From Woeseiaceae bacterium (GTDB lineage Bacteria > Pseudomonadota > Gammaproteobacteria > Steroidobacterales > Woeseiaceae): a stretch of 64,000 nucleotides of DNA. A model generated the notes under the pieces. The model saw nothing but the letters and a program-made list of their open reading frames with translations. It was not told the origin of the DNA and searched no databases. Location: assembly GCA_030066735.1 (NCBI GenBank), contig JASJBB010000005.1, positions 43,740 through 107,739 of the forward strand, read 5' to 3'. The translations under genes were made by a program, and so were the position numbers. Of the stretch, positions 8,996 to 18,265 are shown piece after piece; positions within the stretch are counted from its first letter, which is position 1, and each line of letters starts with the position of its first letter.

Positions 8996-10672
8996 ATGAG
9001 GAGCGCGCCCGACATTGCGGTATCAGCCAAGCCCTCCGGTGTCCGGCACACTGGCGGCAACCTGGCCCTGATCGTCAGCGGAGACGGCTCGATCGAGCAG
9101 CTGCTGCAGTCCGGCGAATCCTGCCCCGACGCGAGCAGCATTGACGACTTGTGGCCTGCCGAGGCAGCCGCCCGAATTCGGCACAACTTGCGGCGCGCTT
9201 TGCGCAGCCGCCAGTATTTCGCCGAGGCAATACCCGGGGACGAGCCTGCGCCGGCGGCCGAGTTCATTTACGTCGCCCAGGGCCGCAACAGGGTGCTGCT
9301 GATCGTTCGCGATGCCTCGCCGCAGGCGGGCGCACTCTCGCACATGCAGCGGCTGGCCTATGTCGACAACGCGACAGACTTGCCGAACCGGGAATTTCTT
9401 CTCGAGGAGCTCGGGCAGGTCATCGATCAATTGCGTCTCAGGGAACACCGCGCCGCGGTGATCTTCATCCACCTCGACGAGATCGAAGAGCAGCGCAGCG
9501 CCTTCGGGCTCGGCCAGCTGCAATCCATCCTCCGGGAACTCGGCTCGCGCCTGAAAGACGAGCTGCGCGGACCGAACGCCGCCGAAGAAACCGACCCGGA
9601 ACGGCGCTCGATCGTCGCCCGGGTCGATTACCGCCAGTTCGCGGTTGTCCTGCCGAGTATTCAAAGCGGCGAAGACGCCGAAGCCGTGACCGCGCGGCTT
9701 ACGGCCAGGTTGCAGGAGCCCGTTTACGTCAACGGCAACGCGGTCAGGGTGCGCGCTTGCGCCGGCATTGCCCTGCTGCCGCAGGATGGCAACGACGTCA
9801 AGACGCTGTGCGAGCACGCGTCAGCCGCGATGGAAGATGCGCGCACGGATCGCGGCAGTTCGGTCGTGTTTCACAGCGGCACGGTCAGGCTGCGCTCGCT
9901 GCAGCGCCAGGATCTCGAGTTCGAACTCAGGACCGCGCTCGATCGCGAGGAGTTCGCGCTCAACTTCCTGCCGGTCGTCGACGCCGCCAGCGGCCAGGTC
10001 ACGACGATCGAGGCCTTGCTCCGCTGGCCCGAGTCTGTCGTTGGCGCCCATTCGACCAGAAAGGTCATCCTGCTCGCTGAAAGAACCGGCCTGATATTGC
10101 CGATCGGGGATTGGGTTCTTGGAAGCTGCTGCGAGCAGCTCAGGGCCTGGCACGACGCGGGCTTCGACGATCTGCGCCTGTCGATCAACCTGTCCCTGCA
10201 GGAATTTGCGCGGCCCGACCTGGCGGACCGAATAAGCGGCGCCCTCGATGCGAGCGGCCTGGCGCCAGACCGTATCGACACCGAGTTCAACGAAAAAACG
10301 CTCTGCCGGGATGCCGTCTCGGGCTTCGAGGTTTGCAACATGCTGCGGTCGCTGGGCGTCGGGCTCGTTGTGGATGACTACGGCCTGGGGCCCTGTTCGA
10401 TCGCCGAACTCGCGCAAAGCGGCGTGGATGCGATCAAGGTGGATAACACGCTGGTGGCGCAGATCGGCAGCACCCGCGGCAAGGCCGCCTGTCATGCGGC
10501 AATTTCACTGGCGCACGCGCTCGGCCTCACGGCCATCGCGGAAGGTGTCGAGACTGAGGAGCAGTCTGCAGTCCTCCGGGAACTGGGCGCCGACAGGCTG
10601 CAGGGCTTCCGCTTCTCAACGCCGCTCGAGGCGGCCGAAGTGACGGCATTCCTGGAGAGCCGCATTGGCTGA
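8996..10672 (+). CDS. degenerate GGDEF / intact-looking EAL domain protein
   Basis: A 558-residue cytoplasmic protein with no membrane segment. Residues about 120-290 are a GGDEF-type fold (YVDNATDLPNREFLLEEL at its start), but the GGDEF signature is replaced by YRQFAVVL, so it cannot be a normal diguanylate cyclase. The C-terminal half is an EAL domain: IEALLRW, NLSLQEF, FNEKT at the ELTE position, VVDDYGLG, IKVDN, AIAEGVET and LQGF, so most metal and catalytic positions of a cyclic-di-GMP phosphodiesterase are kept, with some drift. The first 110 residues are unassigned. It overlaps the next gene by eight bases and so is probably cotranscribed with it. Start ATG 8996 lacks a clear ribosome site. 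Confidence 0.85.
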   Translation: MRSAPDIAVSAKPSGVRHTGGNLALIVSGDGSIEQLLQSGESCPDASSIDDLWPAEAAARIRHNLRRALRSRQYFAEAIPGDEPAPAAEFIYVAQGRNRVLLIVRDASPQAGALSHMQRLAYVDNATDLPNREFLLEELGQVIDQLRLREHRAAVIFIHLDEIEEQRSAFGLGQLQSILRELGSRLKDELRGPNAAEETDPERRSIVARVDYRQFAVVLPSIQSGEDAEAVTARLTARLQEPVYVNGNAVRVRACAGIALLPQDGNDVKTLCEHASAAMEDARTDRGSSVVFHSGTVRLRSLQRQDLEFELRTALDREEFALNFLPVVDAASGQVTTIEALLRWPESVVGAHSTRKVILLAERTGLILPIGDWVLGSCCEQLRAWHDAGFDDLRLSINLSLQEFARPDLADRISGALDASGLAPDRIDTEFNEKTLCRDAVSGFEVCNMLRSLGVGLVVDDYGLGPCSIAELAQSGVDAIKVDNTLVAQIGSTRGKAACHAAISLAHALGLTAIAEGVETEEQSAVLRELGADRLQGFRFSTPLEAAEVTAFLESRIG

Positions 10673-12560
10673 CGCCCGCTCCAAGTCGCCCGGCGCCGTG
10701 CTCGAAGACCGGCTGGATCTCACGCGATCGATCCGCAAGCTGTCGCCGCTGCACGCGCCTGGCCACGAAGTCGACGACGCTGTCGACGGCACGGCGCTGC
10801 TGGTCTGCAGAGACAATGACTCGAGGAAATGGGGTCCGCGGTGGCTGGGCCGGTACGGGCTCAAACCAACCCTGTTGCCTGACGGAGACGATCCGCTGGC
10901 GGCCGCGCGCGACACGAAGCCCGATGTGATCATCGTCGAGTCCGCGCTGCGGACAGCCGGTGGGGAACCCGTCTACAAGAGCCTGCTGGATGCCGCCGAC
11001 CTCGATGTACCTGTCGTCGTACTATGCGCGAGCGCGCGCGATCTCCCCACCGTGTTGCGCGCAAAACCGTTCGACGTCATTCGCAAACCGCTCGAGTGGG
11101 AACTCATCGCACATCGTGCCGAGTACGCGGCACGGCTCAATGTGATGCAGAGGCGGTTCGCCGAGAACCGGGATTCGCTGCGCAATGCCCTGGAGATTGC
11201 CGATGCCGCACGCGAGCGACTGCGCAGCCGGGAGTCGTTCGAGCCGGTGACGGGGCTGCCGAACCGGACCAAGTTCGTCGACCTGCTGAAACGCGGGATG
11301 GCCACCGTCGATCGCGACGGCAACCAGCTGGCCGTCATGGTGATTGGCTTCTCGCGGTTTCGACTCGTGATTGAGGCCATGGGCCAGGAACGCGCCGACA
11401 TGATCCTCACCCAGGTTGGCAACATGCTTGCCGATGTCCTGGGCGATGCCGCGGCGGCGCCGACCAAGCCGACCGGCCTGCGAACGGCGGCGGTGGCCAG
11501 TATCGACCAGTCGCGATTTGGGCTGATGATCACCGCGTCGCAAGAAACCGAATCCATTGACAACATGCTGCAGCTGCTGCTGGGCAAGCTGGCGCAGCCC
11601 ATCCAGGTGGACGGCCAGACGGTCTCTCTGTCCGCCTGCCTTGGCGTCGCCATCTACCCCCAGGACGCGGACGATGTCGACAGCCTGTTGCAGCGCGCCG
11701 ACAACGCGATGCGCGATGCGCAAAGCCGGGGCGGCGGCTTCAAGTATTACTGCTCCGAAACGGACGCGGCAGCCGCCCGCAAGCTCATGCTGGAGAACAT
11801 GCTGCACGAGGCCCTGGATCGAAACGAACTGAGCCTCGCCTACCAGCCCATCGCCGACGTCGGCCTGGGCAGGGTCATTTCTGCCGAGGCGTTGTTGCGC
11901 TGGAAGCAGCCGGACGGCTCCGTAATCTCGCCGGCCGAGTTCGTGCCGGTGGCCGAGGAATCGGGACTCATGACGCGCATCGGCGAATTCGTCCTGGACG
12001 AGGCCTGCAAACAGACGCTGGCCTGGCGTAATGCGGGGATACCGCTGCCGATAATCTGCGTCAACGTGTCCAAGGTGCAGCTCATGAGCGGCGATTTCGT
12101 GGCAGCCGTCAAGCGCATCATCAACAAGCACCAGATCGACCCCGCTACTCTCGAACTCGAGCTCAGCGAGCGCGGCGTGCTGTCCGGTCACCATAACCTG
12201 ATCAGCCAGCTGCATGACCTCAAGAGCTTCGGCGTAAGACTGTCGGTCGACGACTTCGGTACTGGCGACTCCGCCATTGCCTACCTCAAGGAACTGCCGA
12301 TCGACGTGTTGAAGATCGACCGCTCCTATATCACCGGCCTGGCCAGCAACGAGAAAGACACCGCCATCGTGTCTGCAATGATCGCGTTGGGCCAGCGGCT
12401 CGGCCTGACCGTGATCGCCGAAGGTGTCGAAACGCCTGAACAGTTGGCGGCACTGCGCGACCTCGAGTGCGACGCCTTCCAGGGCTACCTGATTTCCGAG
12501 CCCGTGCCGGGCCCGATATTCGCCTCGCTCCTGAGCAAGCCTTCCGGTAACAAAGACTAG
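10665..12560 (+). CDS. receiver-like / degenerate GGDEF / EAL cyclic-di-GMP phosphodiesterase
   Basis: This 631-residue protein has three parts. Residues about 40-160 resemble a response-regulator receiver: the KPDVIIVESAL strand has Glu where the phosphorylated Asp is expected, while the conserved Lys (FDVIRKPLEW) remains, so it may mimic a permanently phosphorylated state. The middle GGDEF domain is degenerate (IDQSRFGLMI at the signature). The C-terminal EAL domain looks fully active: SAEALLRW, CVNVSKVQL, LELELSERG, SVDDFGTGDS, VLKIDRSYI, VIAEGVET, FQGYLIS. Likely role is hydrolysis of cyclic-di-GMP. TTG 10665 overlaps the upstream stop, with GGAG before it, so translation is probably coupled. 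Confidence 0.85.
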   Translation: MADARSKSPGAVLEDRLDLTRSIRKLSPLHAPGHEVDDAVDGTALLVCRDNDSRKWGPRWLGRYGLKPTLLPDGDDPLAAARDTKPDVIIVESALRTAGGEPVYKSLLDAADLDVPVVVLCASARDLPTVLRAKPFDVIRKPLEWELIAHRAEYAARLNVMQRRFAENRDSLRNALEIADAARERLRSRESFEPVTGLPNRTKFVDLLKRGMATVDRDGNQLAVMVIGFSRFRLVIEAMGQERADMILTQVGNMLADVLGDAAAAPTKPTGLRTAAVASIDQSRFGLMITASQETESIDNMLQLLLGKLAQPIQVDGQTVSLSACLGVAIYPQDADDVDSLLQRADNAMRDAQSRGGGFKYYCSETDAAAARKLMLENMLHEALDRNELSLAYQPIADVGLGRVISAEALLRWKQPDGSVISPAEFVPVAEESGLMTRIGEFVLDEACKQTLAWRNAGIPLPIICVNVSKVQLMSGDFVAAVKRIINKHQIDPATLELELSERGVLSGHHNLISQLHDLKSFGVRLSVDDFGTGDSAIAYLKELPIDVLKIDRSYITGLASNEKDTAIVSAMIALGQRLGLTVIAEGVETPEQLAALRDLECDAFQGYLISEPVPGPIFASLLSKPSGNKD

Positions 12561-12582
12561 CCGGAATTTGACACGGGCGTTA

Positions 12583-12598
12583 TGTGACCCGCGTCACA
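12583..12598 (+). promoter_or_regulatory. CRP/Vfr-type binding palindrome upstream of the beta-propeller GGDEF gene
   Basis: TGTGACCCGCGTCACA is a perfect TGTGA-N6-TCACA palindrome, the consensus core of CRP-family sites. It lies about 90-105 bases before the proposed TTG start. Two TAATAC -10-like sequences follow at 12645 and 12655, which would put the site roughly 67-77 bases before transcription start, a workable activator position. No CRP gene is in the window, so the regulator is inferred. Confidence 0.65.
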
Positions 12599-12688
12599 CT
12601 TCGCCCGCCGCCCTCCCTTACCGCCATCAACGCGGCGAGACCCGTAATACGAGTTAATACGCTCCATAAGAACTGGGAGGGGCGGACC

Positions 12689-15600
12689 TTGCAAAACAAG
12701 TCCGGATTCACGACAAGATCGAATGCTGGCGCGATACTCGCGCTATGCGCCATGCTCTTGCTGCCCGTGTCGACGGCGCTCGCCGGCAAGAACGGCAGCC
12801 ACCCGATGCGGTTCGATCGCCTGACGCTCGACCAGGGGCTGTCCCAAAGCAACATACTCAGTATCCTGCAGGACTCGCAGGGCTACATGTGGTTCGGCAC
12901 CGAGAACGGCCTGAATCGCTATAACGGTTACGCGTTCGAGCACTTCAAGCGCGAGCGCGGCAACCCGGACACACTGTCCAGTGATTTCATTTTCGACGTC
13001 GCCGAGGACGCCGAGGGCAACCTCTGGATCGCAACCAACGGCGGCGGTCTCGCAATGCTCGACCACGAGTCCGGCGCGTTCGTCAGCTATCGCCACGACG
13101 CCAACGATGCCGGCAGCATTGGCTCCAATGTCGTACGCCGGGTACTCGTCGGCGACGATGGCAGCATCTGGGCGGGAACGCGTGGCGCCGGCGTCAGCCG
13201 GCTGGACCGCGATTCGGGTCGTTTTGACCACTATCGGTTCGAGACGGAGGCCGGCCCCGACAACATCTTCGTATTGGCCCATGCCGGGGACGGCAAGCTG
13301 TGGGTTGGCGGCGACCACGGGCTGAGCCGATTCGACACGGACAGCGGCGAATCAGTTACCTGGTCGCACAATGCAGCCGACGCGGGCTCGCTCAGCAAGC
13401 ACAGCGTGCGCGCGCTGCTCGAAGATGCCGGCGGGACGCTGTGGGTAGGAACCTATGGCGGCGGCCTGCACCGCTTTGATATCGAGACGCGGTCATTCGA
13501 GCGCTTCGCCCATGACGCAGCGAACGACTCCTCGATATCCGGCGACCGGGTAACCGCTATCTTCGAAGATGGCGCCGGGCGCCTGTGGGTGGGAACGACG
13601 ACGGGATTGAATCTCGTCGACCGCGATGCCGGGCGCTTTGTGCGCTATCACAATGAAGACACGGACCCTTCCAGTCTCGGCGACAACTCGATCACGGTAA
13701 TCTACGAAGACCGCGCCGGCGTCCTGTGGGTCGGCACGAAGATGCGCGGCCTCAGCAAGTGGAACTCGCGCACCTGGTCCTACGGGCTCGAGCCGGCCAG
13801 GGAAATCACGTCGAGCGGCGAGAGCCAGCCCAACGTGACCTCGTTCGCGCTTGACGATGACGGGGTGCTCTGGATCGGCACGTTCGGCGAGGGACTCAAT
13901 GCCGTCGATCGCGAAAGTGGCGTCGTCACGCGCTACCGTCACGACGAGGGCAACGCCCGGACGATTGGCGACGACCGCGTCATGAGCCTGCTGCGCGACC
14001 GTAACGGCATGCTCTGGATCGGCACGATGGGCCGCGGCATCAGCCGGCTGGATCCCGAGACCGGGGATTTCAGCCACTTCCGCAGCCAGGCCGACGATGC
14101 ATCGACGCTGAGTGCGAACGGCATCATGGCGATGTACGAAGACTCGGCCGGACGCGTCTGGGTCGGGACTTTCGGGGGCGGGATCAGCCGCTTCGAACCG
14201 GACACGAATTCGTTCACCCGCATAGCCGGCGGCGAGGGTGAGCCCGGATCACTGAGCAGCAACCGCGTGACCAGTTTCGTCGAAGACGCCAATGGCAACA
14301 TGTGGGTCGGCACCGATTCTGGCGGCCTGAATCTCGTGAACGGCGAAAGTGGCGAGATCTCGGTCTTCCGGCACGACCCCAACGACCCGGCCTCGGTTGC
14401 CGACGACACGATCTATGCACTGAACGTCGATGCCGATGGCAACGTCTGGGTCGGCACGCGCGGCGGCGGGCTCGATCGAGTCGTGGGCGATTCGAAGCAA
14501 CCAGCCGGCATTACGTTTGCCAACATTTCCCAGGCCGACGGACTGTCGAACGACGTGGTCTACGGCGTTCATTTCGACGCCGCCGGCCATGCCTGGATAA
14601 GCACCAATTACGGCATCAGCAAGCTGAATCCGGCCACCGGCGAGTTCCGCAACCTGCATCGCAGGGACGGCCTGCAGTCGGAAGAGTTCAACTTCGGCGC
14701 ACACTACAGCGCGGCCAGCGGCGAACTGTTTTTCGGCGGCCACAACGGCTACAACGCTTTTCAGCCGGACGGCGTGCAGGTCAATCTCATTGTCCCGCCG
14801 GTCGTCATGACAGGCTCGTACGACATGAACGACCCGACCAAGGCCGACCTGCCCGTCGATGAGAACGACGGCATCGAGCTGGGTTACCGGGACGACGTCA
14901 TTACTTTCGAGTTCGCGGCCCTGGATTACGCGGCGCCGGAACAGAACAGCTACATGTACAAGCTCGAAGGTTTCGACAGGGACTGGATCGATCTCGGCAA
15001 CGAGCGCCGTGTCACCTACACGGACCTCGATGCGGGCAACTACCTGCTGCGCGTCAAGGCCGCAAATAGTGACGGCACCTGGAACGAAACGGGTTTTGCG
15101 CTGCCTGTCAAAGTAGCGGCGGCGCCCTGGGCAACCTGGTGGGCCTACCTTGGCTACCTCGCCATGATCTTGCAGGCCGGTGTTTTCCTGTGGTTCGCCC
15201 ACAAGCGCAAGATCCGCCGCGAGGAAGAATACAGCGCCCGGCTCGAGCAGGAAGTCGACGCGCGCACCGAGCAGCTGGTGGACCGCAATCAGCAGCTCAG
15301 GGTCCTGAACGAGGCGCTGCAGGAAAGCAGCCTGTCCGACCCGCTGACGGGCCTGCGCAACCGCCGCTTCGTGTTCGAGGAGGTCTCTCGCGATCTCGAC
15401 GTCGTGCGTCGCCGCATGACGGACCAGCACCAGGGTATCGACCGCACCGACACGATCGACCTCGTGTTCATGATGATCGATCTCGACAACTTCAAGCCGA
15501 TTAACGATACCTACGGGCACGCGGCCGGCGACCAGATGCTGTTGCAGGTCCGTGACGCCCTGCTCGAGACTTGCCGTCGTTCGGATTTCGTCATTCGTTG

Positions 15601-16024
15601 GGGCGGCGACGAGTTCCTCGTCATCGCCAAGCAGGCGCGGCCCATGGAATCGGAGGCGCTTGCCGAGCGGATTCGCACCCGGATCGCCGCAACCAGCTTT
15701 ACGGTTGGCGAAGGCCAGGTCGCGAGGACGACCTGCTCGATCGGCTTCGCCGCCTTCCCGTTGTTCAGGGCCAATATCGACGAGTCGAGCATCGACCAGA
15801 TCATCTGCCTTGCCGACGGCCTGATGTACGAGGCCAAGAAGCAGCGCGACGCCTGGGCCGGCATGTTCAGCCCGACCGAAGCCTCCACGAGCTACGTCAT
15901 CGAAGACGGCTCGCTGGAACCCACATCCCTGCTGTTCCGCGCCAAGCGCGCAGGAAAGCTTTCGCTCCACGAAACCACCACGGACCTGCATTCGGCCCGT
16001 ATTCTCGCATCGAGGCATAGATAG
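12689..16024 (+). CDS. two-component-type beta-propeller sensor with C-terminal diguanylate cyclase (GGDEF)
   Basis: After a signal peptide (AILALCAMLLLPVSTALA), residues about 35-690 hold many Reg_prop-type repeats of the form W(V/I)GT..GGL, which build a periplasmic beta-propeller. A Y_Y_Y-like domain follows (LDYAAPEQNSYMYKLEGFD), then one membrane helix (WWAYLGYLAMILQAGVFLWF), a coiled coil and a GGDEF domain. The cyclase looks active: SDPLTGLRNRR, FMMIDLDNFKPINDTYGHAAGD and RWGGDEF. RRSD five residues before the motif is a product-inhibition I-site. So it probably senses a periplasmic ligand and makes cyclic-di-GMP. I start at TTG 12689 because GGGAGGGG lies just upstream and a signal peptide then begins cleanly; the track start is 12584. 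The subtilase gene follows by two bases. Confidence 0.88.
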   Translation: MQNKSGFTTRSNAGAILALCAMLLLPVSTALAGKNGSHPMRFDRLTLDQGLSQSNILSILQDSQGYMWFGTENGLNRYNGYAFEHFKRERGNPDTLSSDFIFDVAEDAEGNLWIATNGGGLAMLDHESGAFVSYRHDANDAGSIGSNVVRRVLVGDDGSIWAGTRGAGVSRLDRDSGRFDHYRFETEAGPDNIFVLAHAGDGKLWVGGDHGLSRFDTDSGESVTWSHNAADAGSLSKHSVRALLEDAGGTLWVGTYGGGLHRFDIETRSFERFAHDAANDSSISGDRVTAIFEDGAGRLWVGTTTGLNLVDRDAGRFVRYHNEDTDPSSLGDNSITVIYEDRAGVLWVGTKMRGLSKWNSRTWSYGLEPAREITSSGESQPNVTSFALDDDGVLWIGTFGEGLNAVDRESGVVTRYRHDEGNARTIGDDRVMSLLRDRNGMLWIGTMGRGISRLDPETGDFSHFRSQADDASTLSANGIMAMYEDSAGRVWVGTFGGGISRFEPDTNSFTRIAGGEGEPGSLSSNRVTSFVEDANGNMWVGTDSGGLNLVNGESGEISVFRHDPNDPASVADDTIYALNVDADGNVWVGTRGGGLDRVVGDSKQPAGITFANISQADGLSNDVVYGVHFDAAGHAWISTNYGISKLNPATGEFRNLHRRDGLQSEEFNFGAHYSAASGELFFGGHNGYNAFQPDGVQVNLIVPPVVMTGSYDMNDPTKADLPVDENDGIELGYRDDVITFEFAALDYAAPEQNSYMYKLEGFDRDWIDLGNERRVTYTDLDAGNYLLRVKAANSDGTWNETGFALPVKVAAAPWATWWAYLGYLAMILQAGVFLWFAHKRKIRREEEYSARLEQEVDARTEQLVDRNQQLRVLNEALQESSLSDPLTGLRNRRFVFEEVSRDLDVVRRRMTDQHQGIDRTDTIDLVFMMIDLDNFKPINDTYGHAAGDQMLLQVRDALLETCRRSDFVIRWGGDEFLVIAKQARPMESEALAERIRTRIAATSFTVGEGQVARTTCSIGFAAFPLFRANIDESSIDQIICLADGLMYEAKKQRDAWAGMFSPTEASTSYVIEDGSLEPTSLLFRAKRAGKLSLHETTTDLHSARILASRHR

Positions 16025-16026
16025 CC

Positions 16027-18147
16027 ATGAAGAAAATCACTTTATCAATCGCCCTTATCGCCGTAATCGGCGCCGCGGCGTTCGTCCTGCAAGCGAACGA
16101 CCGTATGATCCCCTGGTCGACCAGCGTCTTCGATGCGCCGGCCGATAGTCTTGCCGTTGTGGAACGCGACGTTGCAGGCGAGCGTGCTTCACGTGAGGCA
16201 GCTACCGACGCTTCCGTCGCGGTCGAGCCGACCGCCGATGACCTTTACATGGCAGATGCGGTTGCCAGCTTTTACACGCCGCAGGCTACGCCAGGCGCAC
16301 GCTCAGCGGCGGCGGCCACGACCGACGAACGGCCGGCCCGCAGCGCGCAGGCAGCGGCCATGGCCAAGATGAGCAGCCAGGTAGCCGCGCTGGCGGCTTC
16401 GGGCGGCAACGCGCCGGTCGAGCTCATCGTCAGCTACGACGACTACCCGCAACTGTTCGAAGACGGCCGCATCGAAAGCCTGGGCGGCGAGGTCGTGCGC
16501 CGCTACTCGATCATCGAGCAGCTCGCAGTGCGCCTGCCGGCCGACGCCCTCATTGACCTCGCGGTCGACGACTCGGTCGACCGGGTGTCGCTGGACGAGA
16601 CCGTGCGGGTGACCGCGGCGACCTTGCTGTCGTCCAGCGCGCCCGAATTGCAATCGTCCGCGCTCGCATCGAATCGCCCGGTCTATCCTTCGCCGAACAG
16701 GTCGTTCAACGGCCGTTATATCAACGTCGCCATGATCGACACCGGCGTCGCTTCGCACGTCGACCTGACTGGCCGCGTGCAGCAGTTCAGTTTCCTGGAC
16801 GGCGAGTCCCCGGATGTCGAAATCGACGGCGAGCTTAGCGGCGTTGAATACAACAGCCTGCGGGACGGCTACGGCCACGGCACGCACGTGGCCGGCATCC
16901 TCTCGGCAACCGGCAAGAGCTCCGGCGGCAAATACACGGCGATGGCTACGGGCGCGAACATCCTGTCGCTGCAGGTGCTCGACGACAACGGCCTGGGGCA
17001 GACGTCGGACGTAATCGCCGCCCTCGACTGGCTGCTGCAATACGGCCAGTACTTCGACATTGACGTCGTTAACATGTCGCTCGGCAAGCCCGTTACCGAG
17101 TCGAACACCACAGATCCGCTGGTACTCGCCGTCGAAGCGCTGTGGGACAGCGGCATGGTCGTCGTCGTCGCCGCGGGCAACCAGGGTAACGATGGTTACT
17201 TTACGGTGACGAGCCCGGGCAACTCGCGCAAGGTCATCACGGTCGGTTCGCTGACCGATAACGGCACGGGTACCGACTTTAGCGACGACTACGTGTCGAC
17301 GTTCTCCTCCCGCGGGCCGACGCCGGGTGACTTCGTCGTCAAACCCGACCTCGTCGCTCCGGGCAATCGACTGGTGTCGACGATTCCGAGTTCGTCCACG
17401 TTGGGCGACCTGCTTCCCGACCGCATGGTCGCCTGTTCGATGGGCGACGAGTGCGACGACTATTTCATGTTGTCAGGCACGAGCATGGCAGCCCCGATGG
17501 TCAGCGCCACGGCCGCCCTGATGCTGCAGAAGGACCCGTCGCTGACGCCGGCCACGGTTAAGGCCCGGTTGATGCGCTCGGCGCGCAAGTACGGCCATTC
17601 GCCGATCGACGCCGGCGCGGGACTGCTCGACGTGGATGCCGCGCTCAACGAGGCGAACACCGTGTCCGGCGAAGCGTTGTCGCCGCTGATGCAACAGGAT
17701 CCGGCAACCGGCGCCACGCTGATCCAGGAAACCGGCGTCCTCTGGGGCGACACCATCTGGGGTTCCGGCTACCTCTGGACCGACGGCGGCGGCATCAACT
17801 CCAACGGCTACCTCTGGACCGACGGCGGCGGTATCAACGCCAACGGCTACCTCTGGACCGATGGTGGCGGCATCGATGCCAACGGCTACCTCTGGACCGA
17901 CGGCACGGTGGATGCCAATGGCTACCTGTGGACCGACGGTGGGCTGGTCGCCAACGGCTATCTCTGGACCGACGGTGGCACCGGCGGCGGCCGCATCGCG
18001 GCCAACGGCTTCCTCTGGACTGACGGTGGCGGCATCGGATCCGATGGCTACCTGTGGACCGACGGCGGGGGCACGAACGTCGCGACGTTCTTCGATCCGA
18101 CTGCCGAGAACCCGGAGCTGCTTGACGACGAGCACACGGTCCAGTAA
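16027..18147 (+). CDS. exported subtilisin-like serine protease (S8) with YLWTDG-repeat tail
   Basis: A 706-residue protease with signal peptide (MKKITLSIALIAVIGAAAFVLQA). Residues about 105-200 look like an I9-type propeptide. The catalytic triad is clear: Asp in VAMIDTGVASH, His in GHGTHVAGI, Ser in SGTSMAAPMVSA. After the catalytic domain (about residue 555) an extension begins with WGDTIWGSG and then holds eight near-identical YLWTDG units. Short Trp-rich tails of this kind are known on some secreted S8 proteases, but I do not know a function. The gene begins two bases after the GGDEF sensor, so the two are likely cotranscribed. A weak hairpin (18155-18177) follows the stop. Confidence 0.92.
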   Translation: MKKITLSIALIAVIGAAAFVLQANDRMIPWSTSVFDAPADSLAVVERDVAGERASREAATDASVAVEPTADDLYMADAVASFYTPQATPGARSAAAATTDERPARSAQAAAMAKMSSQVAALAASGGNAPVELIVSYDDYPQLFEDGRIESLGGEVVRRYSIIEQLAVRLPADALIDLAVDDSVDRVSLDETVRVTAATLLSSSAPELQSSALASNRPVYPSPNRSFNGRYINVAMIDTGVASHVDLTGRVQQFSFLDGESPDVEIDGELSGVEYNSLRDGYGHGTHVAGILSATGKSSGGKYTAMATGANILSLQVLDDNGLGQTSDVIAALDWLLQYGQYFDIDVVNMSLGKPVTESNTTDPLVLAVEALWDSGMVVVVAAGNQGNDGYFTVTSPGNSRKVITVGSLTDNGTGTDFSDDYVSTFSSRGPTPGDFVVKPDLVAPGNRLVSTIPSSSTLGDLLPDRMVACSMGDECDDYFMLSGTSMAAPMVSATAALMLQKDPSLTPATVKARLMRSARKYGHSPIDAGAGLLDVDAALNEANTVSGEALSPLMQQDPATGATLIQETGVLWGDTIWGSGYLWTDGGGINSNGYLWTDGGGINANGYLWTDGGGIDANGYLWTDGTVDANGYLWTDGGLVANGYLWTDGGTGGGRIAANGFLWTDGGGIGSDGYLWTDGGGTNVATFFDPTAENPELLDDEHTVQ
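17767..18069 (+). repeat. tandem repeat encoding eight (N)GYLWTDGG(GI) units
   Basis: Eight in-frame copies of YLWTDG (one as FLWTDG) are spaced by 6-11 residues, mostly G-G-I-x-A-N-G. The DNA is also repetitive: GGCTACCTCTGGACCGACGG recurs with third-position changes. Spacing is regular for the first three units, then slips (GTVDA, GLVA, GTGGGRIAA), as expected from repeat expansion and later drift. Confidence 0.92.
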
Positions 18148-18217
18148 TTGATAGCTCTTCCCCTATTGGGAGAAGAGCCGTCTTTCCTGAGCCACACTTT
18201 GTAGCAAGCAACGACAT

Positions 18218-18265
18218 CCGCCTGGCCGTCTTCGAACAGGGAGACGGCCAGGCGGTCTTTTTTTT
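18218..18265 (+). terminator. strong intrinsic terminator inside the 5' part of the hydrolase reading frame
   Basis: CCGCCTGGCCGTC (18218-18230) and GACGGCCAGGCGG (18243-18255) form a perfect 13-base-pair stem with a 12-base loop, followed by TC and eight T. It is 70 bases after the protease stop, so it could end the sensor-protease transcript. The same bases read as conserved N-terminal codons of the alpha/beta hydrolase. Confidence 0.85.

Noticed and set aside
14249-16018. 589-residue minus-strand ORF opposite the GGDEF sensor
   Set aside because: Shadow frame; GGDEF and propeller motifs on the plus strand are unambiguous.
17767-18069. Possible CRISPR array from the regularly spaced repeats
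   Set aside because: The repeats are in-frame codons for YLWTDG units with no variable spacers.
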